Source of the DNA: Alphaproteobacteria bacterium
GTDB lineage: Bacteria; Pseudomonadota; Alphaproteobacteria; CACIAM-22H2
NCBI GenBank assembly: GCA_016124335.1
Contig: WGNX01000003.1
Coordinates: forward strand, 70,747 to 134,746
Reading direction: 5' to 3'
Length of the DNA: 64,000 nucleotides
Shown here: one piece after another, positions 27,168 to 35,797 of the stretch
Position numbering within the stretch: the first letter of the stretch is position 1
How the letters are laid out: each line of letters begins with the position of its first letter
The notes under the pieces: generated by a model
Databases searched by the model: none
What the model was told of the DNA's origin: nothing
What the model saw: the letters and a program-made list of their open reading frames with translations, nothing else
Program-made: the position numbers and the translations under genes

Positions 27168-27321
27168 ACCGCTGCCGCCCTTCTTCGCGAAGGGCGCCTC
27201 AGCGGTCGGTCCGTCGCGTCGTCCCTTCCACCAGCCCGGAACTCCAGCAATGTCCACAATCGGTATCGCCCCGCTCCAGGGGTTTTCGCGACTTAGCCCC
27301 GCGCGCCGCCAATCGGCGCGC
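27168..27321 (+). promoter_or_regulatory. leuA attenuator region with three hairpins
   Basis: First stem: ACCGCTG (27168-27174) with CAGCGGT (27200-27206), enclosing GCCCTTC (27177-27183)/GAAGGGC (27189-27195). Second: CCCC (27269-27272) with GGGG (27279-27282) followed by TTTT (27283-27286), a weak terminator-like element. Third: GCGCGCCG (27301-27308) with CGGCGCGC (27314-27321), close to the leuA ribosome-binding site. Which structures compete is not resolved. A 28-codon frame at 27250-27336 overlaps the second and third stems and may also be part of the switch. Confidence 0.5.
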
Positions 27322-27336
27322 CGCCGTCGCACCTGA

Positions 27337-29019
<1,683 letters not shown>

Positions 29020-29022
29020 TTT

Positions 29023-29253
29023 CTAGCGGGCGGCGACGCGTGCCGGGGCGGCAGCCCCGGTGCGCGCGTCCGTCAGCCGCTTGAGGCGGCCCTCGGTCAC
29101 CATCTTCTCGAGCACCGAGAAGACCTGCATGGTGGGCGCCCCCGTCGCATCGGCGATCTGGCCCAGCGAAAACGTGCCCTTGCCCTTGACCGCGGCGCGG
29201 ATCACGGGTTCGACCTGCTCGGCAGGCATCGGCGCTCGGGGCGGGGCAGCCAT
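29023..29253 (-). CDS. Small winged-helix-like protein of unknown function
   Basis: 76 residues from ATG 29253 (a TTG at 29289 is the alternative). The segment RAAVKGKGTFSLGQIADATGAPTMQVFSVLEKMVTEGRLKRLT has the helix-turn-helix-wing spacing of a small DNA-binding domain. I cannot assign a family with certainty. It is convergent with leuA, with three bases between the stops. Confidence 0.5.
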   Translation of the reverse strand: MAAPPRAPMPAEQVEPVIRAAVKGKGTFSLGQIADATGAPTMQVFSVLEKMVTEGRLKRLTDARTGAAAPARVAAR

Positions 29254-29344
29254 GCGCCGGAGTTTGCCCAAAACGGGGCCCCGAACCAAGCGAGTTGCAA
29301 GGGTCCCCCGGCTGTGGCATCAAGCGCCCGGCTTTCGCCCAAGC

Positions 29345-29419
<75 letters not shown>

Positions 29420-29572
29420 GCTTGGAAGTCGAAACCCCATATAAATCAACATTCGATCTCTGCACGTCTCGTTTGCCGCGGCGCCCGTTTGTTTCAATGG
29501 CGTGCAAACGAATTCAGAACATCGCATGAAAATTGGGGAGAGATTGGGGAATCACCATCCTACAATCTCGAA
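29420..29572. other. Candidate left attachment region of the prophage
   Basis: These 153 bases after tRNA-Thr are clearly richer in A and T than both sides, hold no gene, and contain a repeated ATTGGGGA (29532-29539 and 29543-29550 approximately). The attL core would be the 3' part of the tRNA gene. A second copy of that 3' part is expected at the far end of the prophage. Confidence 0.35.
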
Positions 29573-29956
29573 ATGTTCACGCGCGTTCTCGTCCTACTTT
29601 TCTGCGCCCTTGCGGCCGTGCCGGCGGGCGCGGCCAGCGTCTGCCGCGCGATCGACGGCGACACGATCGCCTGCGGCCGCGAGCGCGTGCGCATCCTCAA
29701 TATCGACACGCCCGAACTCGGTTCCCATGCCCGCTGCGCGATCGAGGCGGATCTCGCCGAGCAGGCCCGCCAGATGACGGCCGCACGGCTCGCCAGTGGC
29801 CAGGTCGAGATCCGGCCGGATGCCAAGCGCCCGCGCGACCGCTACGGCCGCACGCTGGCATGGGTGCTGGTCGACGGCCGGGATCTCGGCGACGAGCTGG
29901 TCGCCGCGGGCCTCGCACGGCCCTGGACAGGGCGCCGGCGGCCCTGGTGCCCGTGA
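29573..29956 (+). CDS. Secreted thermonuclease-family (SNase-like) protein
   Basis: 127 residues. A signal peptide (MFTRVLVLLFCALAAVPAGA, cut after AGA or AAS) precedes a compact staphylococcal-nuclease fold: CRAIDGDTIAC, RVRILNIDTPEL and RPRDRYGRTLAWVLVDGRDLGDELVAAGLARPW. The active-site Arg and Asp residues of SNase (the DGDT and R in RYGR contexts) are present. It probably cuts DNA or RNA in the periplasm. It lies at the prophage edge on the opposite strand to the late genes, so it could be a lysogeny-expressed cargo gene or host DNA. Confidence 0.82.
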   Translation: MFTRVLVLLFCALAAVPAGAASVCRAIDGDTIACGRERVRILNIDTPELGSHARCAIEADLAEQARQMTAARLASGQVEIRPDAKRPRDRYGRTLAWVLVDGRDLGDELVAAGLARPWTGRRRPWCP

Positions 29957-30267
29957 AGCGATCGCCGGATCGGCCGTCCCTCGGATTCCTCCAGCGCCAG
30001 CGCTTCGGCGGCTGGGTCTGGCTTCACTGCACCAATCCGCGGTGCGGCCGGTCGAGGCCCGTCGCCCTCGCGCCCTTCATCATCCGATGGGGCCCCGACA
30101 CGTCGAGCGACGCGCTGCGCCGGAACGCACTGTGCCTCGCCTGCGGCGGCCGAGGCGCCAACCTGATACTTCCGAGCTGGCGCGATTCGGCGGTCGGCCA
30201 TACGCCGTTCCCGGTCGCGGCGCTGTCACCGCTCGACGATGCCAAGTGGCAGCATCGCCGGTCCTGA
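29953..30267 (+). CDS. Hypothetical protein with two CxxC-type motifs
   Basis: 104 residues from GTG 29953, overlapping the nuclease stop by four bases (GTGA). HCTNPRCG and LCLACGGRG provide four cysteines spaced as in a zinc ribbon. RPVALAPFIIRWGPDTSSDALRRNALC lies between them. The pair is probably a DNA- or RNA-contact module, but I recognise no named family. Coupled translation suggests that it works with the secreted nuclease or simply shares its transcript. Confidence 0.65.
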   Translation: MKRSPDRPSLGFLQRQRFGGWVWLHCTNPRCGRSRPVALAPFIIRWGPDTSSDALRRNALCLACGGRGANLILPSWRDSAVGHTPFPVAALSPLDDAKWQHRRS

Positions 30268-30273
30268 AACGCG

Positions 30274-30309
30274 AAAAGGCCCGCCCCGGTTTCCCAGGGC
30301 GGGCCAAAA
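30274..30309. terminator. Intrinsic terminator at the end of the late operon
   Basis: GGCCCGCCC (30278-30286) pairs with GGGCGGGCC (30297-30305), a perfect nine-base stem. Read leftward (minus strand) it is followed by TTTT (30277-30274); read rightward it is followed by AAAA. It therefore ends the leftward late transcript, and also closes the short rightward nuclease operon. Confidence 0.75.
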
Positions 30310-30329
30310 TGCACCGAGCGAAAACCGCT

Positions 30330-30374
30330 TTAGGTGGGGGCGGGCTTTGCCGCCGGGGTGTTCGTGCGCTTCAT
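30330..30374 (-). CDS. Possible 14-residue small ORF at the end of the late operon
   Basis: ATG at 30374 with a perfect GGAGG eight bases upstream encodes MKRTNTPAAKPAPT and stops 20 bases before the terminator stem. The Shine-Dalgarno is one of the best in the region, which is the only argument for a real gene. The frame is too short for coding statistics. Confidence 0.35.
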   Translation of the reverse strand: MKRTNTPAAKPAPT

Positions 30375-30428
30375 GCTGCAACCTCCATTTTCCATTGCCG
30401 GCCTCGAGGGCGGACGGCGGCCCATTCG

Positions 30429-30743
30429 CTAGCAGCGCGTCGCTACGCCGTCCCGGAGATAGCCGTGCCAGATACCCTCAGCATTCACGCTCGGGGCCAG
30501 CGTCGGACGATCAACAGCGCCCGAGAGCATCCAGGTCGCGCCGTTGCCGTTCCGTTGAGGTGTGATCGCCGCGGAGAGCGGGCACGGGCAATCGGTCGGC
30601 CAGAAGTGCAGCCATTTGACCCGGCCGTCGACGTCGCGTTGATAACCAAACTCACCGCGATCAATATCGAGATCGTCGACGCCCTCATCCCCGCCCGCAC
30701 CGTTGAGGTCGGAGCGATGCTTGAGAGGTTCGCCCACCGTCAT
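30429..30743 (-). CDS. DUF6527-like phage protein
   Basis: 104 residues from ATG 30743 (ATGA overlap with the upstream gene). The central block VKWLHFWPTDCPCPLSAAITPQRNGNGATWMLSGAVDRPTLAPSVN and the HGYLRDGV end match the DUF6527 layout, which has a CxC motif, a conserved Trp and PTL-PS. The function is unknown; the family is common in phages and mobile elements. Confidence 0.65.
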   Translation of the reverse strand: MTVGEPLKHRSDLNGAGGDEGVDDLDIDRGEFGYQRDVDGRVKWLHFWPTDCPCPLSAAITPQRNGNGATWMLSGAVDRPTLAPSVNAEGIWHGYLRDGVATRC

Positions 30744-31243
30744 ATCTCCAGCGGCCGCACGAAGCAGATGACGCCGCGCGTCGGCATCCAGCACACGACA
30801 GCGCGCCCGGTGCCGTCCGGATTCCGGGTCGTCTGCAGGATTGCCTCGTTCGGCACCTTGACCCATGTCGGCTCGGTGATACCGAACTGGCTATGCGTCT
30901 TCGGCGTGATCAGCGCCTCGTAGCCCTCGGGCCCGATACGCGTCCGCTCGATCGGCCGGCAGTCCGACAGGTCGCAGCACGATTGCTGCGGCTCGTCGTC
31001 GGGGATGCCTGGAACGCGCAGCGACTGGTACCAGTCGGAGAAGCGCAACTCGCCTTCGGCAGGTGGCGCGCCCCATGCGGTCCACGAGATTGCTACTCCC
31101 ACGACGATGACAGCAGCGCAGCCGATGGCCGAGCCGATATTGTGCGCCTTGCTGAAGAACAGGAGGCCGACGGCCACGGCCAGCAGGCCGAGCACGCCGA
31201 AGCCGTGTGCGACGATCGAAAGTGCCGATGCGATGTCGTCCAT
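30740..31243 (-). CDS. Phage membrane protein with conserved cysteine-rich soluble domain
   Basis: 167 residues from ATG 31243. Two hydrophobic helices (FGVLGLLAVAVGLLFFS and IGCAAVIVVGVAISWTAW) are followed by a soluble domain with SCCDLSDCRP, VKVPNEAILQTTRNPDGTGRAVVCW and ICFVRP. This CCDxxDC/NPDG pattern occurs in hypothetical proteins of alphaproteobacterial phages. The location right after the spanins suggests a late gene, perhaps envelope-related. Confidence 0.65.
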   Translation of the reverse strand: MDDIASALSIVAHGFGVLGLLAVAVGLLFFSKAHNIGSAIGCAAVIVVGVAISWTAWGAPPAEGELRFSDWYQSLRVPGIPDDEPQQSCCDLSDCRPIERTRIGPEGYEALITPKTHSQFGITEPTWVKVPNEAILQTTRNPDGTGRAVVCWMPTRGVICFVRPLEI

Positions 31244-31268
31244 CTTCCTCACCTTTCCGGATTCGGGA

Positions 31269-31559
31269 TTACTGCGACGTTTCCTCGACAAAGCGCCGCA
31301 CGGCCTCGAGGCGGTCGCGGCACGAACGGCCGGCGATCGCCATGTCGGGGATCCAGTCCGCGAGCGCGTCCTGGTCGAACTCATCGGCCGGCCGGCGCGG
31401 TTCGGCCGTGCAGGTCAGCAGCTCAGCGGGCGGGCGGACCACCACGCGCTCGATCTGCGTCACGATCGGGGCTTCGCGCATCATCGGGCTGCAGGCCCCG
31501 AAGAGCGGCGCGCACGCTAGGAGCGACAGGGCATTGTGCAGGGCTTTCGGTCGCGACAC
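31269..31559 (-). CDS. Rz1-like outer-membrane spanin lipoprotein
   Basis: 96 residues. The N-terminal segment LSLLACAPLFGAC ends in a lipobox (L-F-G-A-C), so Cys23 is the likely lipidated residue; the mature part has a Pro-rich PPAELLTCTAEPRRPADEF stretch typical of o-spanins. It starts inside the Rz gene in another frame, sharing 137 bases with it. Together with Rz it would bridge and fuse the inner and outer membranes at lysis. Confidence 0.75.
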   Translation of the reverse strand: MSRPKALHNALSLLACAPLFGACSPMMREAPIVTQIERVVVRPPAELLTCTAEPRRPADEFDQDALADWIPDMAIAGRSCRDRLEAVRRFVEETSQ

Positions 31560-31899
31560 GGGCTACCTCTCTCTTGATCCGGATGGATGCGGCACAACGC
31601 GCCGCGGCCGCCGCCAGTTCGCCGCCGACGGCATGGCGCACGGCCGCGCTGTCGTCGCGCAACCGGTCGACCTCGACGAGGTTGCGTTCGTTGACGCGCA
31701 CGGCCGTCAGGACGTTCTCGCGCGCGGTCTTCAGGTCGGATCGGGTCACGGCGAGATCGCGCTCGAGATCGGCGATCGACCATTTAAGCCAGCCGATATA
31801 GCCGGCGACGGCGGCCGCCACGATCGCCGCGGCGATCGCCAGCACGAGCCAGCGCTTCGGCCCCGTCACGAGGCCGAAGACGAGACTGAAAACGCCCAT
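31423..31899 (-). CDS. Rz-like inner-membrane spanin
   Basis: 158 residues from ATG 31899, one base after the endolysin stop region. One N-terminal transmembrane helix (WLVLAIAAAIVAAAVAGYIGWL) is followed by a long helical, periplasmic coiled coil (IADLERDLAVTRSDLKTARENVLTAVRVNERNLVEVDRLRDD), the i-spanin architecture. The 3' end overlaps Rz1 in a different frame, as in lambda. Confidence 0.8.
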   Translation of the reverse strand: MGVFSLVFGLVTGPKRWLVLAIAAAIVAAAVAGYIGWLKWSIADLERDLAVTRSDLKTARENVLTAVRVNERNLVEVDRLRDDSAAVRHAVGGELAAAAARCAASIRIKREVARVATESPAQCPVAPSVRAALRGLQPDDARSPDRDADRARGGPPAR

Positions 31900-31900
31900 G

Positions 31901-32608
31901 TCAGACCTCCAGCGTGTCGGGGAACGGCGCCAGCGCCGAGATCGCCTTGTTGAAAAGCACCGCGCGCTCATCCAGGCCCTTGAGATACTTCCCGTTGATC
32001 GCCCGGGTGACCGCCTCGACGCCGCCGGCACCACGGTCAGCATCGAGGTTGATGCCGCGGACCTGCCAGTACCATCCGGCGACGAGCGATGCGGTCCACG
32101 GCTCGGTAACCCGGTCGGGCTCGTCCTCGAGCGGCTGCTCGAGCGCACGGCCGGCCGCGCGATAGTTGACGCGCCCCGTCAGCTGGATCAGCCCCCGGCC
32201 GCGATATTTCCAGCCATCGCCGGACGCGATGCCGGCATTGCCGTTGACGCCGCTGTAGACCAGGTTCGCGAGATCCTCGGGCCGGCCGGCATAGCGCTCG
32301 GCCATCGCCGGCGTCCCGAACCTGTTCGGGAACACCGCGCACAGCCGGCCGGCCGAATAGTTGAGGTTCTCCTCGAGACGGCCGAAGCCGCCGCTTTCAT
32401 GACTGAGCTGCGCCACGAAGTGCGCCAGGCGCAGCCGCGTGACGACGGCGAACCGCTTGGCGGCCACGGCGAGTGGGCCGACGAATCGTGCCCGCTCGGC
32501 CGGATCCCCGCCCGTCGCGGCGAGCGCGCGATCGACCGCGTCGACGAACTCGGGACGCACGCCGCCGATCCGCGCGACCTCGGCCGCGCGGCCAATGCCG
32601 TTTGCCAT
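31901..32608 (-). CDS. GH19-family endolysin (chitinase-like)
   Basis: 235 residues from ATG 32608. LRLAHFVAQLSHESGGFGRLEENLNYSAGRL carries the catalytic Glu of GH19 and its neighbours; KYRGRGLIQLTGRVNY and the substrate-cleft NGKYLKGLDERAVLF follow. Phage GH19 enzymes cut peptidoglycan glycan strands. No signal sequence is seen, so export depends on the holin directly upstream. Confidence 0.88.
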   Translation of the reverse strand: MANGIGRAAEVARIGGVRPEFVDAVDRALAATGGDPAERARFVGPLAVAAKRFAVVTRLRLAHFVAQLSHESGGFGRLEENLNYSAGRLCAVFPNRFGTPAMAERYAGRPEDLANLVYSGVNGNAGIASGDGWKYRGRGLIQLTGRVNYRAAGRALEQPLEDEPDRVTEPWTASLVAGWYWQVRGINLDADRGAGGVEAVTRAINGKYLKGLDERAVLFNKAISALAPFPDTLEV

Positions 32609-32613
32609 CTGGA

Positions 32614-32949
32614 TCAGCGCCCCGCGCCGAACTTCGTGCGGACGACATCCCGCGCGATGTTGAATATCTCCTGGATCAGCGGCGGGCCGAGGAAGGCGAC
32701 GCTCGCGACGAACGCGGTCCGCTGCCCGTCGGTCAGGCCGAGGAATTCCGCAGCGCCGTCCGCGATCATCCCCATGCCGATCGCGGTCGGCCACTCGTAG
32801 AGCAGCTGCCACGACCAGAACTTCCGCCGGCCGGCCTGCACCTCGCGGACGTGGAACATCAGGCGGCCGATGGTCGACGCGAAGAGCGTCAGCAGGAAGC
32901 CCTTCATTGCCGCATTCAGCGCCACGAACCACGCAACTACATCGACCAT
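32614..32949 (-). CDS. LydA-type phage holin (superfamily III)
   Basis: 111 residues from ATG 32949. Several hydrophobic segments and the conserved WQLLYEWPTAIGMGMIADGAAEFLGLTDGQRTAFVASVAFLGPPLIQEI fit the LydA holin family. It forms pores that release the endolysin, whose gene starts six bases downstream. It overlaps the end of the upstream membrane gene by 13 bases. Confidence 0.8.
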   Translation of the reverse strand: MVDVVAWFVALNAAMKGFLLTLFASTIGRLMFHVREVQAGRRKFWSWQLLYEWPTAIGMGMIADGAAEFLGLTDGQRTAFVASVAFLGPPLIQEIFNIARDVVRTKFGAGR

Positions 32950-33479
32950 TTGAACCCATCCGCCGCCAGAACGAGGCTCAGGCCCAGCGCCATGCCCTCG
33001 GTGAACTCCGCACGCTCGGTCCAGTCCGTCCCGAAGCGCCGCCCGAATATCTTGTTGAGTGCATAGGCCGGTGCCGCGAGGGTCCCGACCAGCGCCGCGA
33101 GCAACGCCGGCGGCATGCCGTTGGCCGGCGCGGACCACAGATCGTCGATCCACAGCGGCAGCGAGGCCACCGCCGCGACCGCGGCACCCCACGCGGCCAT
33201 CAGCAGGTGGTCGCGCCAGGGACGTTCGAGCCCCATCGCGCTGCCGAAATAGCCGATCGTCGAGGCGAGATAGCAGGACGCCCACAGCGCGATCGCGAGC
33301 TGCGGCGTCAGGACGAGGCCGAGCGGGAATGCGAGCATCCCCATCGTCGCGACGCGCGTGATCGTCGTGCCCGGCTCGACACCGAGCCAGCGCCGGCAGA
33401 GCGCACCGAACTTGCCGCCGCGCAGCAGCCAGCAGCCGCCGCACCAGGCGGCATAGAGCGCGATCAGGGAAGTCGCCAT
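32937..33479 (-). CDS. Phage membrane protein of unknown function
   Basis: 180 residues from ATG 33479. Five or six hydrophobic helices (MATSLIALYAAWCGGCWLL, ATMGMLAFPLGLVLTPQLAIALWAS, LLMAAWGAAVAAVASLPLW, LLAALVGTLAAPAYAL, and more). I recognise no family. Its position before the holin, with overlapping ends, suggests a lysis-related or regulatory membrane role such as an antiholin, but nothing in the sequence proves that. Confidence 0.6.
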   Translation of the reverse strand: MATSLIALYAAWCGGCWLLRGGKFGALCRRWLGVEPGTTITRVATMGMLAFPLGLVLTPQLAIALWASCYLASTIGYFGSAMGLERPWRDHLLMAAWGAAVAAVASLPLWIDDLWSAPANGMPPALLAALVGTLAAPAYALNKIFGRRFGTDWTERAEFTEGMALGLSLVLAADGFKWSM

Positions 33480-33805
33480 GCCTGCAACTCCTCGTTCCAC
33501 TCGTGCGCAGGCGACGGTTTCGGGCCCGCCGGCGACACCCACCGGCACGTGGCCTCGTCCAGCGTCCACGACGGGTAGTTCTGCGGCGCGATGAACGCAT
33601 TGCGCGCGCGATCGTAGCGATCGCCGGGTCCCGCGAAGTTCTTCCGGAAGCTGCCGCCGTACGATGTCTGCACCCACTCGGTGCCCTCGCCGTAAAGCGA
33701 TCGCATGAACGCGATTCCCGCTGCCTCGTCTGGCGCTACGGAGTTGTCGATCGGCTCGACGCGCTCCACGATGTCGGAAGCGTTCAACTTTGCGAAATGG
33801 GCCAT
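33464..33805 (-). CDS. Phage tail-associated protein (cyanophage-type MAHFAKL family)
   Basis: 113 residues. MAHFAKLNASDIVERVEPIDNS, WVQTSYGGSFRKNFAGPGDRYDRARNAFIAPQNYPSWTLDE and a W-x-x-P-x-G-P-K-P-S end match small structural proteins widespread in marine and other phages, whose exact place in the virion is not established. It lies just after the glycine-rich tail fibre gene. Confidence 0.75.
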   Translation of the reverse strand: MAHFAKLNASDIVERVEPIDNSVAPDEAAGIAFMRSLYGEGTEWVQTSYGGSFRKNFAGPGDRYDRARNAFIAPQNYPSWTLDEATCRWVSPAGPKPSPAHEWNEELQAWRLP

Positions 33806-33813
33806 GTTGATCC

Positions 33814-34650
33814 TCAGAACGTGATCGTGCCGGAGCCGGTGAATGTGAAGACGTGGTTCCCGCCGACATTCGCGTAGGTCGGCGAGCCCGTCGTCACCGC
33901 GAGCTTGAACGTGTTCGGATAGCTGAAGATCGCCACGCCCGAACCGCCCGCGGCGTCGCCTCCACCGCCGCCGCCCGTGTTCGCCGTTCCTGCGACCGAG
34001 TAGTTGCCACCGCCACCGAGACCGCCGGCACCGGTCCCACCGGAACCGTAGGCCCCGCCACCGCCGCCGTAGTAGGTCGCGCTACCCGAAATGGACGACG
34101 ACAGGCCGTCGCCGCCATCGCCGCCGATATGCGCCGACGTGTTGGAGCCAACTTCGTTCGCACCACCACCACCGCCGCCGGCGACAGCGCCCACCGCTTG
34201 GTTGCCACCGGCAAAGCCCTGCCCGACCGTTCCGGCCGCACCTGTACGCGGGCCGCCACCGACATAGCCGCCACCGCCGGAGCCGCCGATCGTGTTCTGC
34301 GTGCCGCCACCAACGGCCGTTTGCCCGCCGAATGTGGTGTCATTCCCGTTGCCGGTCGTGCCGCCGGCGCCGATCGTGACCGTATTGGAAACGCCGGGCG
34401 TGACGGAAAGCGTGCCCGGCAGTACGCCGCCGCCACCGGCCCCCGCCGTCTTCGACTGGACTCCGCCGCCGCCGCCGACAAGGAGGAAGTTGACCGAGGT
34501 CGTCGACTCCTCGCCGGCGTTTGCCGCGAAGCCGACCAGCGCGGTCGTCATCAGCAGCGACGGATGCGCGCGCGGGCTCCATGACACGCCGTCGTCGTCG
34601 AGCGGCGGGCCGCCGTTGCGGCCGAAGCCGGGGATCCTCTTGACGCTCAT
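33814..34650 (-). CDS. Glycine-rich tail fibre/adhesin-type protein
   Basis: 278 residues from ATG 34650. After a 40-residue N-terminal part (IPGFGRNGGPPLDDDGVSW), nearly 200 residues are runs of Gly with Ser, Ala, Thr and Asn (for example VAGGGGGGANEVGSNTSAH). Such domains form polyglycine-II sandwiches at phage fibre tips, as in S16 or Mu-like adhesins. The C-terminal segment VTTGSPTYANVGGNHVFTFTGSGTITF is a beta-rich cap. It is probably the receptor-binding tip protein. Confidence 0.75.
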   Translation of the reverse strand: MSVKRIPGFGRNGGPPLDDDGVSWSPRAHPSLLMTTALVGFAANAGEESTTSVNFLLVGGGGGVQSKTAGAGGGGVLPGTLSVTPGVSNTVTIGAGGTTGNGNDTTFGGQTAVGGGTQNTIGGSGGGGYVGGGPRTGAAGTVGQGFAGGNQAVGAVAGGGGGGANEVGSNTSAHIGGDGGDGLSSSISGSATYYGGGGGAYGSGGTGAGGLGGGGNYSVAGTANTGGGGGGDAAGGSGVAIFSYPNTFKLAVTTGSPTYANVGGNHVFTFTGSGTITF

Positions 34651-34654
34651 CGGA

Positions 34655-35794
34655 TCAGGCGTCCGTTGCCGCGTCGGTCGTGAGATAGAGCGTGACGCCC
34701 AACAGGCCCGCATCGATAGCCAGCGTATCGTTCGTGGCATCGTCGGCCTTGCGCAGCACCTGGAAGACGACGAGATCCTCGGCCGCCGGCGTGCCGGCGA
34801 TCGTCACCGCCGCCGTCTCGGGCGAAATGTAGATGTCGTTCGTCGTGCCGCCGATATCGTTGGCATAGATCGCGGTGCCGAAGGCCGTGTCGGCCGCGTC
34901 GTCGTCCGACAGGGCCACGGCCTGCAGGCCCCAACTCACCTTGAAATTCGTCGTCGTCGCGGCATGCTTCCAGACGAAGACCGCCGTGACGGTGCCCTCG
35001 TTCCACGATTTCGGCATGCGGACCGTGAACTGAGCGTACTCGATCGTGCTCGCGTCGAAATCGAGCGTCTTCAGCATCACCTTGTTGGTGGTCGTCTCGA
35101 CCGATCCGGCTGCAGCACCGTTCGTCGTGCGGGCGATCATCGCGGCAGCCGGGACATAGATCGTATTGCGGCCGCCGGCATAGGCAGGCGGAACCGTCGG
35201 AACGGTCGGCGTCAGCAGCCGGAGCTTGTCCGTCACAGCGTGATAAGCCACGCCGATGAGGGCGTTTGCCGGCCAGTCGCCGGCGGCAAGCGCAGCCCCG
35301 GTCCGGTCCACGCCCGTCTTCGCGCCGATCGCGTCGATCACGAGCGTCGGCGTCGTGGTCGCGTTCGCTGCGGCACCGTTGATGAACCAGAACCGTTCGC
35401 CGTCCACGAGCGCCACCTTCGCCGGCTTGTGCGCGATGGCGCGCGCATCGGCCGTTCCGGTCGCCACAGGCAGCACGCCAGACCCGAACCGCAGGATGTC
35501 GGCCGAAGCCGCCACGGTGACGTTCTTTGCACCCGCCGCCCAGTTCACCGCCGCGTTCGCGTTCGACGAGCCGAGGATCGTCACGCGCGTCAGCGTGTCG
35601 GGCGAGCCGGACGTGACCACACCGACACCGAACTCGTATTGCGTGCCGTCCGAATTCTCGATCAGGTAATGGACCGTTGCACCCGTCCCGAACGCCGCGA
35701 CGAAGGTCCGCCGGCCGGTCGGGGCACCGGCGAGCGACAGCGTGCCCGTGCCGGTCGTGTTCGTGGTTTCCTGTACGCGATCTGCGACGGACAT
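34655..35794 (-). CDS. Phage tail fibre/tip protein
   Basis: 379 residues. The N-terminal MSVADRVQETTNTTGTGTLSLAGAPTGRRTF and YLIENSDGTQYEFGVGVVTSGSPDTLTRVTILGSSNANAAVNW are typical of a virion fibre protein family in alphaproteobacterial phages; the rest is beta-rich (GVDRTGAALAAGDWPANALIGVAYHAV and similar). No enzymatic motif is seen. It overlaps the tail genes around it by position and is part of the same operon. Confidence 0.75.
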   Translation of the reverse strand: MSVADRVQETTNTTGTGTLSLAGAPTGRRTFVAAFGTGATVHYLIENSDGTQYEFGVGVVTSGSPDTLTRVTILGSSNANAAVNWAAGAKNVTVAASADILRFGSGVLPVATGTADARAIAHKPAKVALVDGERFWFINGAAANATTTPTLVIDAIGAKTGVDRTGAALAAGDWPANALIGVAYHAVTDKLRLLTPTVPTVPPAYAGGRNTIYVPAAAMIARTTNGAAAGSVETTTNKVMLKTLDFDASTIEYAQFTVRMPKSWNEGTVTAVFVWKHAATTTNFKVSWGLQAVALSDDDAADTAFGTAIYANDIGGTTNDIYISPETAAVTIAGTPAAEDLVVFQVLRKADDATNDTLAIDAGLLGVTLYLTTDAATDA

Positions 35795-35797
35795 CGG

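Noticed and set aside
27250..27336. 28-codon frame MSTIGIAPLQGF... as the leucine leader peptide
   Set aside because: It has only two Leu codons, no ribosome-binding site, and overlaps the later stems; the 11-residue frame at 27132 fits attenuation better. It may still be part of the regulatory region.
33900..34560. GGC/GCC-rich repeats as a possible structural or CRISPR element
   Set aside because: They are codons of the glycine-rich tail fibre and have no regular spacing.
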